Assembly: GCA_021234155.1 (NCBI GenBank)
Contig: JAJEKV010000326.1
Location: forward strand, 186,001-250,000
Length of the DNA: 64,000 nt
DNA from: Isoetes taiwanensis
Taxonomy: Eukaryota > Streptophyta > Lycopodiopsida > Isoetales > Isoetaceae
Reading direction: 5' to 3'
Below the pieces are notes generated by a model, which saw only the letters and a list, made by a program, of their open reading frames with translations, searched no databases and was not told the DNA's origin. This document shows positions 48,241-60,294 of this stretch, one piece after another. The position numbers and the translations under genes were made by a program. Numbering within the stretch: the first letter of the stretch is position 1; each line of letters starts with the position of its first letter.

Positions 48241-48559
48241 AACTATACATTTGTGCATTTTAATGTAGTATGAAGGGCATAACTGACTTCACATGTTTAT
48301 TACTTCCTGAAGATATGATGCTAGTATCTCTAGTGAAGTCATTCGCAATTTAATATGTATTGGTTGGTTACGTGAACCAACTCCACATATCGTGCCCTGA
48401 TAGCCCCAAATGCTGGCCAGAGCAAATCTTATAAACATTTAGAAGGCCATCATATGCCTCATGGAATGTTAACAATTATTGTCTCTCGCTTTTCAAAGAT
48501 GATTATACTCAATTCAACACATTCCCTCCTTCACATGCACGCACACACTTACACTCATT

Positions 48560-50145
48560 CACACTTTCCTTTGGTGATGGTGCACCCTAAAATGAAATAC
48601 AAATATAAAATTAGTGTTCTAAGTAATATTTTCTATAAGATGCTTAACTTCCTAAGTCAAATATCTTTGTTTGAAATCACATAGGTTACAAATATTATAA
48701 TGTGATTTAGTTCCACAGAACCACAATGTCATAAGCAAGTCAAGATATTTAACACAATTGAAGTCATAAGGAATTTATTATGGGTTATCATCCTAAAATG
48801 AAATACAAATCTAAAATTAATATTCTAATTAACATTGTCTTTAAGATGCTTAACTTCCTAAGTCCAATTCAAATGTGTTGCAAATATTATAATGTGGTTT
48901 AGTTCCATAGAACCACAATTCAACACATTTGAAAGTCAATAAGGAATAATTATGGGTTATCCACATTCCCACACTCTCAACGTGATGATATTCCCTTGCC
49001 AGCAAGGACGTGAACTTGGTTTTCAATTTTATTTAGATTAGTCGAGCGATTGACCGACCAATTACATGATACTTGGGATTTCATAATGATGATGTATATA
49101 GGAAAGCCCACTAAATGGGCTTTCCTATAACGTGGAAACAAGGGACATTCAATTCTTGAAGCCAGAATGCAAGTAAACATCAGCCAGAATGCAAGTAAAT
49201 CAGCGGAATGCAGGGTAATCATGCCAAAATGCAAGTAAACCAAGGATGCCCTTCCCGAATGCAAGTAAAACAGGAATCGCAGTGATGAACGCAGGATTCT
49301 TGATTTGAAACTTGTCAAATGGCATGATCTGATTAGTGCAGGGGCAAGAATTGAACGTACCTGGTTTTTATATTAGAAATAGAATAGAATAGAATAGTTA
49401 AGAGGAAAGCTTTTTATAATTTGCATGATCTATATTATATCTCAATTATATCTTTTTTTATTTGAAACGGGTATTCAACATAAGTTGTAATACAAAGTTG
49501 TCTTTGATTTCTCTCTTTTTCTTGATCAAAGAACAAACATCCTCAAACACAAGGAGATGTTCAAAGTCACACAACCTCCAAAGATAGGAGCCAAATTCCA
49601 CCTCAAGAAACATAATTTATGCTAGTTGGTGCTACTTGGACAAAAAAAAGAAGATGCTCGGACTCCCTGAAAGTCAATAAGTTAGAAACCGACCAACACT
49701 TCTAGAAATATGTTTGAAACAAGTTTTTATAGCGAGTTATCAATCACTCTCAAGGTTGACTTATATGCAATGGGCCTATTTGAGATGTGGACAATAAACA
49801 AGTAAGTAGTCATGTTTGATCACTCATCTTTCTTTTGGAAAGTATCACCATATTTTTGTTTCGTAGTATCACCATTAACAAGTTGTGTGAGCATATCTTT
49901 TGGTTCTATTGTCCCACTACTAGGCATTTCATTTCAACCTCACATTCAAGCCATTCATTATTGTTGAATGATAAAATTAAGTTGGATGAGCATACCTTTT
50001 CATGCAATGTCATACCGCTAGCCATTAATGACCTGTATTTCAACAATGGAGTACGGACCAATAGGTCATTCAATATCCTTGGATGACAGGTTTTCAGTTC
50101 TTTATTTGTCTCACAACAACTCCTTCGATTATACTCATATACTAT
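48560..50145 (-). repeat. Dispersed repeat A, copy 2 (inverted)
   Basis: The reverse complement matches 9484-11795 without the structured element, giving the empty-site reference for that insertion. The copy carries its own 300-bp insertion (49096-49395) and shows an internal duplication: the AATGAAATACAAAT...CTTAACTTCCTAAGTC block occurs at 48588-48660 and again at 48797-48863. Confidence 0.7.
49096..49395. repeat. Insertion with hairpin, minisatellite and AGAAT tail
   Basis: Absent from repeat A copy 1. It begins with a perfect 14-base-arm hairpin (49097-49110 and 49116-49129, loop CTAAA). It continues with about five irregular copies of AGAATGCAAGTAAA (49162-49274) and ends in an AATAG repeat (49378-49395). 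No coding region. The class of the insertion is unknown. Confidence 0.55.
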
Positions 50146-50261
50146 ATTATATACTACTATATTTGTTAGTCTTGTGATTGTCCCCTTTGTAGGAGATATA
50201 GATTATATACTATATTTGTTGGTTTTGTGAGTGTCCCCTTTATGGAAGATATACATGTCAT

Positions 50262-50310
50262 TGCGCGCACGCACGCACGCATGCACACGCGCGCGCGCAC
50301 ACACACCCAC
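50262..50310. repeat. CG/CA-rich alternating purine-pyrimidine microsatellite
   Basis: GCGC, CACG, CGCG and CACA units alternate for nearly 50 bases. Such tracts can adopt Z-DNA. Confidence 0.75.
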
Positions 50311-51655
50311 ATCGTTGCCTAAGCTTCTAGACTATCTTATTCATGCCACAAGTAGGGGTGCTCTTCCATCTCGTAATTCAAACTAAGTCAGAGCTCCGAT
50401 GAAGTCTTTCTAATAAGTGTTAAAGATCAATTTCAGTAAACTCATCATATCACAACTTAACATATTAATTAAGATGTAAGCATCTCCACACCTGTTGGGG
50501 CTATGGAGATCATGCATATTCCATTTCTAATTATGTCATGAGATATATGCAAAATACATGTAATAGAGTCCTCTTCTTTCCGATTGTGCTTCTTTCACCT
50601 TGACACTATGCCATGTTCCCTTAGTCAAGCACATAACTCAAACTGAAACCAAATATAGTGTGGTGGTGTAGGCCACTAGAACCTACGTACATAGAAAATC
50701 TTTGCATTTGAATTTTTTTGTGGCTATTGGAGGAGGGATGTTTCGGGCAGTGAGATAGTTTTACCGTGAATTGGTGCGATCTTAGAGGAATGGATGTTTT
50801 GCTCTGGGACCCCACACGAAATTGCACCGTTAATGGTTTACTGCGTGTTTTTGAGTCATATTTCCCCTGTTTGGTGCATGTTCAAGCCGAAGTCACTAGA
50901 AATGATTTCCTAGGTGGTTGCCGCCAGGTTGGTTAGGCTCATCCATTCCGAACCATATTAGTAGTGGAACGAACCGATTTGGTATGGGATGAAGCGAGAA
51001 AAATGCTAGAGAATTAAAGCTTTTAAATCACTATTAAGGGTCCGAAGATCTGCACTGTTACTTTGTAGGCGGTCCTTTGGGATCCCGACAATAACCCTCC
51101 GAGATCGCAACGAATTCAAGGTAGAACTAACGTGCCTCCATATTTGGTGGCAAAAAAAGAAGTGGAATTTGGCTTGGTGGGATGATGGCTGCCTATAGGA
51201 AGAGATGATGGCCACCTGTAGATTGTGTAAGTAAGGGGATCTTGGATGTTTGATTTGTCCTGCCATTGCTTCTTGCTTGGTATAAAATGTTAGCTGTGTG
51301 TCCTTATTAGTGTGCTATGGTTAATGGCAGTATATTTCGTGTATTTAGGTTTAGTGTTATAAGGTAAGCTAATTGGGACGTGATTCCCAGTTTAGCAGCG
51401 ACCAGCGTTAGCCGGGAGCTGTTAACTGGGATCATGGACCATTTAGCTTACCTTCACAATATCATAATTGTGGAAAGGTTTTACCTCAGTTTGCTGGATA
51501 GGATCACTGGATTTCATAGCTGCAAATAACCGCTTCAACCTGCAATTCGAAATTGTTCCACTTGATTGTGATTCCCTGATATTGGAGCATCAGACGTGGC
51601 AGCATGAAAATGCACCACGGAAAAAAATCTTCACCCGATTATGATATTATTATAG
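50311..51655. other. Non-coding stretch
   Basis: No gene is supported. Short open frames on the minus strand (50621-50827 and 51006-51266) have no recognisable product. Confidence 0.4.
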
Positions 51656-51714
51656 TTGTTTGTATATGGATAATAAAGGGTATGAAGCGATATTCAAGAG
51701 GATAAACCTACATT
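51656..51714 (+). repeat. Direct repeat, left copy (matches the inhibitor gene 5' flank)
   Basis: About 59 bases, from TTGTTTGTATATGG to AAACCTACATT, match 53514-53575 with few differences. The right copy lies about 100 bases before the start codon of the inhibitor gene. Confidence 0.75.
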
Positions 51715-52682
51715 CCCACTGGTCTCACATTCCAGTGGGACCAATGACCCGCCCGGTTGCAGGGCCCCGCCAGTTCACATCGGAATGTGGTCCCAGATGG
51801 CATGCCAGCACAACATAGAAAGTGGGAGCATTTTTTTCGTAATTTTTGTTTCTTCTTGTGGCGGAGCTCTGGCGATGGCATTTGGCGGCGTCTGTGCCTC
51901 TTTGCATCCCCTGGCGCTGGAGGATAGGCGATCGCTCTATTATCAGTATTTTATGAAGATTTTCTACTCCAATCTGATGAGAATAAGTGTCTACATCCTC
52001 TTTTCTTGAGGAAAAACAAGATACAATGATTTCTTATGCTTTCAGAGTAATATTTCTTCTTTTTATGCTTCCAGATCTAATTTCTCTTAAATGCAGGTCG
52101 CAGTGTGCAAAATATGGCTTTGTTGTAGAGATTAGCTCTTAGTTTTCGGCCATGAAGCTGCAACGGCGAAGCTTGGCCTGTTCTATTCCTGGTAGCTCTG
52201 TTTGCTCGATGGTGATTTTGTTGCCCGAAGGTGGTTCTATTTACTCCAAACAAGCTGCAACAACGGCTAAGCTTGGCTCATCTAGCCGGATCATCTTTAT
52301 TTCTTTTATATGTTCTGTTTTTTTTTTCCCCTATCTTGCTGGATCATCTTTATTTCTTTTATATCGTCTGTTTTTTTATCATATATTGTTGGATCATCCT
52401 GTTTTGTTTTTATCTTATATCTTTGTTCTGTTTGTACATTATCAAGAAAGGATTATTCGGGATCTTCGAATATTTTGTGGCTCTTTCCTATGAATAGTAT
52501 AAAATTTTACTTCTATATAAATAAAAGTGCTTTATTTTTGGCAACTGGTTACAACCTGTCATTTTCTATATGCACGGAATTGGCTTCCCAATTTTCATTC
52601 TGGATTGTAGGGACATGCCACGTGGCAGCTTATGGTCATTTTGAGGGAAAAAAAATGCAATCCACTTTCCATGTTGTAATGT

Positions 52683-52838
52683 GGAATCACATCTGGTCCG
52701 TGATTCTTGCTTGGAGGGGATCCATGCAGCAACCGGTCGCGGAATCACATCTAATCCGTGATTCTTACTTGGAGGGGATCCATGACGGGTTCTTTGCATG
52801 GATCCCTCCAAGCAAAATCACCGGACAATGTGATTCCC
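52683..52838. mobile_element. Small foldback element
   Basis: Two tandem copies of a 45-base arm (52683-52727 and 52741-52784), containing GGAATCACATCT, CCGTGATTCTT and GGAGGGGATCCATG, are followed by an inverted arm (52796-52838). It is non-coding. Confidence 0.6.
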
Positions 52839-53055
52839 GACGCCAAGGAAAGAGGGCGATGAAGAGAGCGGGTCGTCGTGTTGTGTCGCAGGCGGCGAGT
52901 CAACGGATCTACCAAGTAAATTAACCGGATTGCGGAATGCATACCCCATTTGTGATCCTTGATTAGAATCATTGCCACATGGCAGCTGCAGATTGGCTCA
53001 AATTTAAGAATCTCTCACCCACTTTCCTTGACGTTATGCTTGTTTGTTTGGGATA

Positions 53056-53472
53056 CCCTGGTTTGGGGGATCTCGGAGGGAAATGGGATCCCCTCCTCAG
53101 GGATCCCCCGCGAGATCCCCCTCCGGGATCCCACGATTAATCACTAGCAGATTAACGCCTTCTACTGCGCTAGCTTTTTTCGCTTTTTTTTTGCCGGATT
53201 GGGCGAGGCGGTGCGGCGGTGCTGCGCCGCTTCCTCCTCGCATCTACGATCCCCTTGCCCTCCCGATTCCGACAGCTACGAACCGATCCCATGCGATTCG
53301 GTGCGATCGAGGGAGAAAATCCCACAACAAATTTGCCCCAAAAAATCCCTATAAGGGCCAAGATTTTTTGCGCGAGAGCTGTCGCAGTAACCGGGGATCC
53401 CGTCCTCCGGGATCACACCTCTTGGGGATCCCGTCCTCCGGTATCACCCCTCCGGGATCCCCGAAACCAGGG
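53056..53472. mobile_element. Inverted-repeat element of 417 bp
   Basis: The ends CCCTGGTTTGGGGGATC and GATCCCCGAAACCAGGG are inverted repeats with one mismatch, extended inward by GGATCCC-rich sequence. Outside them GGGATA and GGATATCC words repeat. It fits a small non-autonomous DNA transposon. The flanks do not give a clear target duplication, so no superfamily is assigned. The open frame across it is a by-product of the repeats. Confidence 0.6.
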
Positions 53473-53513
53473 TAAGGATATCCCGCGCCGTTTGTAGGTT
53501 TGGGATATCCCGC

Positions 53514-53575
53514 GTTGTTTGTATATATGGATAATAAAGGGTATACATCGATATTCGAGAGGATAAACCTACACT
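53514..53575 (+). repeat. Direct repeat, right copy (5' flank of the inhibitor gene)
   Basis: Partner of 51656-51714. It contains a TATATATGGATAATAAAGG stretch that may serve as the TATA region of the downstream gene. Confidence 0.7.
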
Positions 53576-53678
53576 TTACCTACTTGCACAAGTAGAAGTA
53601 GAATTTGAGAGATAGATAGATAGTATTTTTTAAGTCTGTTTTTTTTTGTGTCTATCATTTGGGATCTGCAGACCGGCC

Positions 53679-54015
53679 ATGGCAGCATCTGTTTCTCCAA
53701 CTCTAGACGCCTCCGCGATTGCTGGTATGGTTTTCTTTGAAATGCTAGTGTTGGCCCTTTTTTAAAAAAAAAAGGGTTTTGTGGATCGGTGCAGTAACTT
53801 ACTTTGTTGTTATTTGATGAACAGATCTTAAATGGGAGCGTTTTGTTGGTTTGGATGCCGATGAAGTGAAGAAAAAAATTGAAGAGGAACAAAAAGGTCT
53901 TCATGTGTGTGTTCTTCCTCTGGATTCCTTTGTTACTCTCGATTACCGTGTATATCGAGTGCGTATTTTTAAGGACAGCCGTAATAAGGTTGTTCGTGCT
54001 CCAAAAATCGGATGA
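53679..54015 (+). CDS. Potato inhibitor I family serine protease inhibitor
   Basis: A two-exon gene: exon 1 is 53679-53724, a 100-bp GT-AG intron is 53725-53824, and exon 2 is 53825-54015 with a TGA stop. The 78-residue product fits the inhibitor I (I13) family. It has a Trp near residue 19 followed by Glu-Arg-Phe-Val-Gly, an alpha helix (Asp-Glu-Val-Lys-Lys-Lys-Ile-Glu-Glu-Glu), then Val-Leu-Pro-Leu-Asp-Ser-Phe-Val-Thr-Leu-Asp-Tyr (the exposed reactive-site loop). It ends with Arg-Val-Arg-Ile-Phe, Asn-Lys-Val-Val-Arg-Ala-Pro and the family's terminal Ile-Gly. Such proteins block chymotrypsin- or subtilisin-type proteases through the loop, usually in defence or storage. There is no signal peptide and only one Cys, so no disulfide. 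The ATG at 53679 is in a good context (GGCCATGGCA). The P1 residue is probably the Leu after Val-Thr. Substrate preference is inferred from the family only. Confidence 0.85.
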
Positions 54016-55576
54016 TTTTGGTATAGATTGGCAACAAATGCTAACCTATTTGGTCGTTTATCTGGGTATGCGAAATGATATCAAAGAACTATATAATTTG
54101 AAAAGCATCTAGATATCGTATATGCATTGTTCTCCTTGTTTCTTTTTTCATTGCTGGATTAGTGGGTCCTTCCCAAACAGCCTGCATTTCTCCTTGTTTT
54201 TTTCCTGGTTTTCAATCTGCCCAGATCTAGGTATATGCTAATCCGAGTTGGGCGCTTTATATTTGAATATCTATCGGTGTACATATTTCGACATGTATGA
54301 GTTTGATGGATGAATTCAAACCAGTTATATAGCTGTGTATACAGCTAATTATAAGCTCATCCGCCTCTGTTTAGGCAGAAAGGGCAACTCTATTGCGCCC
54401 CAAAAATTCAAACAAGATCACATTTGGGCTGGCCAAATCTGGCGGCAAAAATTTGGGTTTTTCTGAAAAGTCCGGCCCTGCTTACTGCCAATTTCGAGTT
54501 GTTTGAAGTAATGGGATCAGCTCGCAGCCAAGCCTCCTCAAGAATTTCCTCTGTTTGCTCATCGGTCTAGCTCCTCAGCAATTCTAGTCCTGCTGTTAAC
54601 AGTGCTCAGGGATACCGGAAAAAGGTATCCCCTTTTGATCTAATTTTGATCTAATGTATTTAGTGGTTTTTTTTTTTTTTAAGGAAAGAAGCTTTTTAAT
54701 CATTAATTATAGAAAACAATTACATAAACCATAGGCATATCCAAGAATGATAAGCCTTTAGAGTTAAGCTATATAGAGTTAAGTAGCTTAAAGTTGCAGA
54801 ATACAAAATGAAATTGATCAAGTTATTTCAGATCAACTTCTGGTGCACTTAGATCTGATGAAGAAGATGCCTGCTATCCTTGCCAAGTGAGATCTTAAAC
54901 AGAATGAAGATAGTTCCTGGTAAAACAAAGAAAACTCAGAAGTTATATGAAGTTAGGAAATGAAAGTGGTCACGGACTTGAGCTTGATAAATTGGGATTT
55001 GGTTGCTTCCCCAGTCCATTTAGTGGTTTAAACCACCTTTTGATCTAATGTACTTAGTGGTTTGAACCATTGCTTTTTTGGGTTGCCCCTAGGGGGGCAA
55101 ACCCTCCCTCAGGTGGATTCTTAGCATATATTCTAAGGATATGCTGGTATATGCCTCGTAGATTCTAAAAACTACTCCAAACCTGCTAGCGCCCTTAAAC
55201 TGGCGGTCACCCTCCTTAGTGGGTGAGGCTCTTCTTACTGTGTAACCGGTAGCCGGAACAGGATGCCGGCCCTCTCCTCTAATGCATTCATGTGCAAGAA
55301 TTGCATTCTAGATCCCCATTGATCCCTCAGAGCTCAAGTTGCATGCCAGAGCCCGAGCAACAGCCCTGTTCTTTGCTTGGTTCTGTGAACTAAGCCTTAT
55401 TTTCTGCAAGGTTTTTGATTAGCATGAGTGTCTGTGCTTAGGCTCTTCTTGTTCGCAGATAGGGAGGCGGCATCATCCGTGTGTTTATCGGGGCAGAGGC
55501 CAACGTCAAATTTTATAAAGAAAAATTCTAAGGATGTGGGCAAATTTGCTTGGCCCAAATTCTCGTCTCATTCCTT
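54016..55576. other. Intergenic, downstream of the inhibitor gene
   Basis: No gene is supported. The first part may be the 3' untranslated region. A poly-T/A run lies near 54667-54681, and a hairpin-containing short repeat is at 55075-55160. Confidence 0.4.
55075..55160. repeat. Short dispersed repeat with GGGTTGCCCC...GGGGCAAACC hairpin
   Basis: The block TTTTGGGTTGCCCCTA...GGGCAAACC followed by ATATGC(T/C)(G/A)GTATATGC recurs at 60932-61020 in the same orientation, and more diverged at 9418-9490. Confidence 0.6.
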
Positions 55577-55999
55577 TTATCCTAGTGCTGATTTTGGAGG
55601 CAGGGCACATGGCTCTGCAAACTCAAGTGGAATTTTGCAAATTTCTAACCATTGCATTTGTTTCTTGGAATAGGCAAAAAATTTTGTAGAAATGCAGTCC
55701 GATTTGGTGAAGATCAATGAAGTAGCCATACGACTTGGAGATAGAAATATAGAACCATCGGCCTGGAGCAGTAAAGCAGGAAAACTTAACTCAACAACTG
55801 GAAAAGGATCTGCAAAGGTGTAAATGAAGCAACTTAGACTGGAATCAAATATATGTAGGTGATCACAGAAGACCGGTCTTGGTTTTAAAATATTTGTAAC
55901 CGTATCGTTATTATTTAGAGCAGGTTGAGTTTGGATCGTTTTTAATGGCCTAACACAGCAGAAGCTGGAATAACTGCCTCTTAGCACAAACGCCAGCAA
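55577..55999 (-). pseudogene. Possible relic of an F-box/kelch-like gene
   Basis: A 140-codon minus-strand open frame has the hydrophobic-strand and aromatic spacing of F-box-associated domains (Asp-Gly-Ser-Ile-Phe-Leu-Ser, then Phe-Ala-Tyr-Ser-Lys-Lys-Gln-Met-Gln-Trp-Leu-Glu-Ile). It has no F-box and no clear N-terminus. A disrupted F-box gene lies 0.7 kb to the right on the same strand. The assignment is weak; it could be a chance frame. Confidence 0.3.
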
Positions 56000-56670
56000 G
56001 TTGCAAATTGTTTTTGACTGGCATTATTATCTGGTTTGTATTCATAGATAAATTCAATGGGTCCATCACTTGGCTATTGCTTTTATATAATCCTTGTATA
56101 ATATGAAAGGTAGCAACTAGAACATTGTAGTTTTAGTCTAAAGTAGAGCAAGTGCTTAGGAAGGTCAATGAAGTCAGATAATGTGCGTATTGACTTGCCG
56201 AGTGGCACTTTAATTGAAGGGCATTACTCTCATAATTTTGAGCAAAAGGCTACTACATTGTAAACAGTATGATCTGATATCCTCGAAGCGAAAACAAGCT
56301 AAAAATGTTTGATAAGAGGCACTAATTAAAGATATAACAGCCACGATTAAGATCATGATCATGTAAGCTTTTAAGCTTTCACAATCCAACACGACGGCGA
56401 CGAGGATTAAAGCCTTTTTTTTCCTACTTTCTATGATTGTCACTATATACTGAAGTTAAATAATTTCATCCACTAGGCATTGAATGATGCACAATATATG
56501 GTTTCAGGAATTGGCATTTCGACATCCATATCAAATCCCCTGGAACCCCTGTTATTGTGCTACATATTACAAACTAACACAACAAATCGTTACTGTTGCA
56601 TTCAATCTTACAAAATATTCTATTTTATTGTTGTGGATTAACTTGGCATGGTTATTGCTTCAAGTAACCA

Positions 56671-58481
56671 TCACAAGATTTGGTTCAAACGCCAAGAAGC
56701 CAATAATTTTTCAAAGCGTATGGTTTCTAAATCTGGCTTGTACATAAAGTTATATACATAATGAACGAGTGAACCGGTATCAAGGATCCTCCAGTTTCTC
56801 TTCGAAAGGTCAAAGACAAGAGGAGAGATTACGCTTGAAGACGTTGAAGTAAATTGATCATGTGAACTTGTATAATTACCAACAAGCCAACAAGTAACGA
56901 CAACAAAACGTCCACATATATTTGCCTCAATGTGAATCCTACCATTCTTGCTCTCTATCAAGGTCTTCCATATATCATGCTCCGAGTCTAGATTGGCAAT
57001 TTCAACCCATTTTTTTAAGCCACTGTCAACTTCCTCCAAATTCCATATACGCAACCACGTGAGATGTGAGTGTCTCATCAGAGCAGCCACAAGAACAACT
57101 TTCTTATTCCATATGTAGACATCAAGAAATTGAAGATTTATGTTACCACACCAATGCCCTTCAAATTGTAGCCAAACATTTTCATAATGATAAGGACGAC
57201 GCAATGCAATAGTCCCATCCTTCAAGTCTAGAAACTTCACACTCTTCAATTTGGTGGTGCAAGGGACTAGTGTGTCAAGCTCAATAGTGAGCTCGGCTTG
57301 TAGAATTTCATCTAAATCTATGCAAGCATAGTCCCTAGATTTCCTATCAACAAAATCTTTCTTTCCTGCATAGAAAGTTTTTGGACTATCTCTTCCATAT
57401 GGAAACTTAAAGAAGAAGCCTGAAGAAGGACACCAAGCATGGTTTTCAAAGGAAGGGGGGTTGTTGTCATGGGCAACATAGTCTAGACCTCTCCTCATTT
57501 GGCAGGGCTCAGAGAAGGGGCGAAAAACGATCCATACTTCATCATCATGGGCTTGTTGAATGTTCTTCAACATTGCTTTCCAACTTTTGGATACTAATCC
57601 ACATTAAATTTTGCTCACAATTGGAAGTCGCTCTAGTATAAGGGGAATTATGTCGTTTGGCAAAATTCCCCATACACTAGGAACCATTTCAGTTTTGAAA
57701 TTGCTACTACTGGGCTTCTTGTGGATTTGTATGATCTGTCCTGTCTGATTGTGAGGAGGTTTTTGTAAACCAGCTCCATTCATAAACAAACATGATCTCC
57801 ACGCCTGGCTCCACAAATCTTCTTGTAAATATATAAACTCCAAGCTAACCGTCCATCCTCGATTAATATTAGTATAAGCGAGGCCGGCATGGGATGAAAG
57901 ACAATGATACTGAGGAAGCAGAGCATCGTCTAAAGCTGTCTGTTTAGGGAAATAGGTAAGGAAATAGGTGACAGTATCGTAACGAGGCCGAGGCATGGAA
58001 AAATCTGAGTATTCATTTGGCTGCACCTGATGAACGATTCTAAGCTGTTTGCGAGCAGGAGAGAAGGAGGCAACTAAAATCCCAAATTGGGTGTGATTAG
58101 AGATTTGAAACAGGAGTCTGCGGTATTCCGAGTTCCCGATGCAATGCGTAAGCAGGGTGAGCAAGGGTTGGGGCTCCCTTGTCCTCTGAATATGAAGCTC
58201 CTCACAAACATCCGGTATGTCCACCCTCTCTCCCCGGGATAAATTGTTCATCGGAATCTGGCAGCAGTAACTTGGCGCAACCAATATCAAATTTCCCTGC
58301 ACAGGCTCCACAAGAACTCCGCCCTCTGTATGCGCTTTTCCTCGCCGTAGAGGTCTGGATCCTCTCGCGAATTCCGGAGTAGAAAAATTTTGGAATCATA
58401 CGAATTTCTTACCCAAATTGGAGTGCCTTGCTCTTTTGGTCTGCGTAGCAAGCGCTCCATCGCAATACCTAGACACTCCAT
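56671..58481 (-). pseudogene. F-box gene with an N-terminal extension, disrupted
   Basis: Coding sense runs on the minus strand from an ATG at 58481 (or 58460) in one frame to about 58290, then in another frame from there to 57604, then on to 56671. The F-box lies in the middle: Leu-Pro-Asn-Asp-Ile-Ile-Pro-Leu-Ile-Leu-Glu-Arg-Leu-Pro, an in-frame TAA at 57604-57606, and then directly Cys-Gly-Leu-Val-Ser-Lys-Ser-Trp-Lys-Ala, the normal second half of an F-box. The 300-residue C-terminal part has strand-rich segments typical of plant F-box-associated domains. About 270 residues before the F-box are unusual for the family. The locus therefore has one frame change (58285-58392) and one nonsense codon. 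It may be a young pseudogene, or the breaks may be sequence errors. The substrate is unknown. Confidence 0.6.
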
Positions 58482-60230
58482 CGAACGCTTGTTTTTTCTC
58501 TGCCCTTCTCTCTCTGCTTATATTTACAAGTTCTCTCCTTTTTCTTTCCTCGTTATGCCTTTTTCCTCGTTATATCTCTTGCAGTTTGATATAAGCCCCT
58601 ATCATAAGATCGACCTTTCCTACTCATCGATATTCTTTGCGTTGTAGACTTCACAACTTCATATACGAGCATCCTTTTTGGTTGTATAGATGTTTTCTTT
58701 ACCGCATGGATCGTTAGTTTATTATCTATCATAAGTTGAATCCTTGCATATGAGCATTATCTGCTTCGTAAACTCAACCTTTGCATGAGCTTTCCTTGTA
58801 GCTTGCATGCCAAAATGTCTAGGTTTCCATGCCAATATGTCTAGGTTTTATGGGTTTTCCAATTACATTGTTCCTTTTTCCCTTGGGTTGGCGATTATGT
58901 CGATTTTGTCTCGTAAAGTTTTTTAGTACATGTTGGTAAGTTAAGTGCCTAGAACATGTTTGCCTATATTGGATTATCACGATATGAAGCTCATCCTTGA
59001 CCCATTCTTACATCTTATGTGCTTATTTTTTTACTCTTATTTGATAATTGCAAGGAGTTCATCTTTTCAGTATCGACTCCTTGATGTTCTTTGGGCCATG
59101 TGGGTCTAGCAACTGTGTTGTTCTTGTGCTCAAGTGAGGACTTTTTTCATTAATTGGTATATGCTACTTAGGTTGGATTGGAATCTGATCCTCGGTCTAG
59201 CTTAATGGCTAGGGTTGTTTGTATACTTGACAAACACCTTGCGTAGTTCTATATGCATTTCTCATCCAGTTTCTCATTGTCATTCATCCATACTTGAGAC
59301 TGCTATCATTTCTTCGTTGTGCATTTTTGTTCCGCCTATGCTGGGTGCCAATGTTTTTTTTTTGCACTTGATTGAGGTAGTTACGATGAGGTATCTTGAT
59401 CTTGAACTGGATGCCATTCGTTTGGTTTACTTTGCACTCTATCTTTGATAAATTCACTTATGCAGGATCATTATGCGATATGTTTTGTTTGAAATTTTTA
59501 GCCTTGATCATGGTTCTTTTTGTTCTCTACTCCGGGGCTTCATCTTTCATATTTGCTCCCATTCCTCGTATTTTTACATATTGGTTCACCCTTGCATGGG
59601 TTGTTCATGGTACCCACTTCCCATGTGTATTTGATGCCTAAACATTTTTCTTTTTCCCGCGAGTTTCTCCATTATTGTCGTGCATGTCTATACTTTACCT
59701 TCTAAGATGCATACTCATTTCCTATTTCCATGTTTTTGCTCTCTATAAGGTACGCATATGTATGTATGTAGGTTCTAGATAGTGTTTGAGCTAGTTACAT
59801 TCTTTCATCCCTTTTTTAGGTAAGTGTGCACTCCCCTATCAAATATTCTCCTACTTTTCTCATGGATGCCTTTGGGGGCCCATTCTTGCTCTTTATCAAA
59901 TATTCTCATCTTTTCACATGGATGCCTTTGAGGCCTATTGCACATTCGCATTATGCAACCTTAGCTACATTGAATTCTTATTTTCGTCCTTTCCTCAATG
60001 GGTTCGCTCTATATTTCAAGATATTTCTCATAGGATGTCTTGCCTCTATGCAACCATTAGCATCGGTCTTATGATGTACCAGTTCAAGGTTTTTGGGATG
60101 CCATTCTGGCATGTACCGGTGGGGTCCCGCGACCGGCGTTAGCCGAGGCGGTCACCGGCCACATACGAATAATGGCGCTAAAAAAACTTGAACTAACAAT
60201 ATGGTATTTGGGGAGCGATTTTTGGGAAGC
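58482..60230. other. Non-coding stretch
   Basis: No gene is supported. Pyrimidine-rich sequence with short plus-strand open frames without recognisable products. 59826-59960 repeats an ATTCTC(C/A)T...CATGGATGCCTTTG(G/A)GG word twice (59851-59879 and 59902-59932). Confidence 0.4.
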
Positions 60231-60294
60231 GATTTGGCACGGCAAGAAGCAGATGAAGCAAGCGATTTGGCATGGCAAGAAGCAGATGAAGCGA
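60231..60294 (+). repeat. Two-copy tandem repeat of about 33 bp
   Basis: GCGATTTGGCA(C/T)GGCAAGAAGCAGATGAAGC occurs twice in tandem, in an open frame of 76 codons (60172-60402). The frame has no recognised product. Confidence 0.7.

Noticed and set aside
50262-50310. Regulatory Z-DNA element
   Set aside because: It is an alternating purine-pyrimidine microsatellite only; nothing around it suggests a promoter.
53044-53475. 143-codon plus-strand frame
   Set aside because: It coincides with the inverted-repeat element and encodes a Ser-Pro-Arg-Ile-Gly repeat from GGATCCC motifs.
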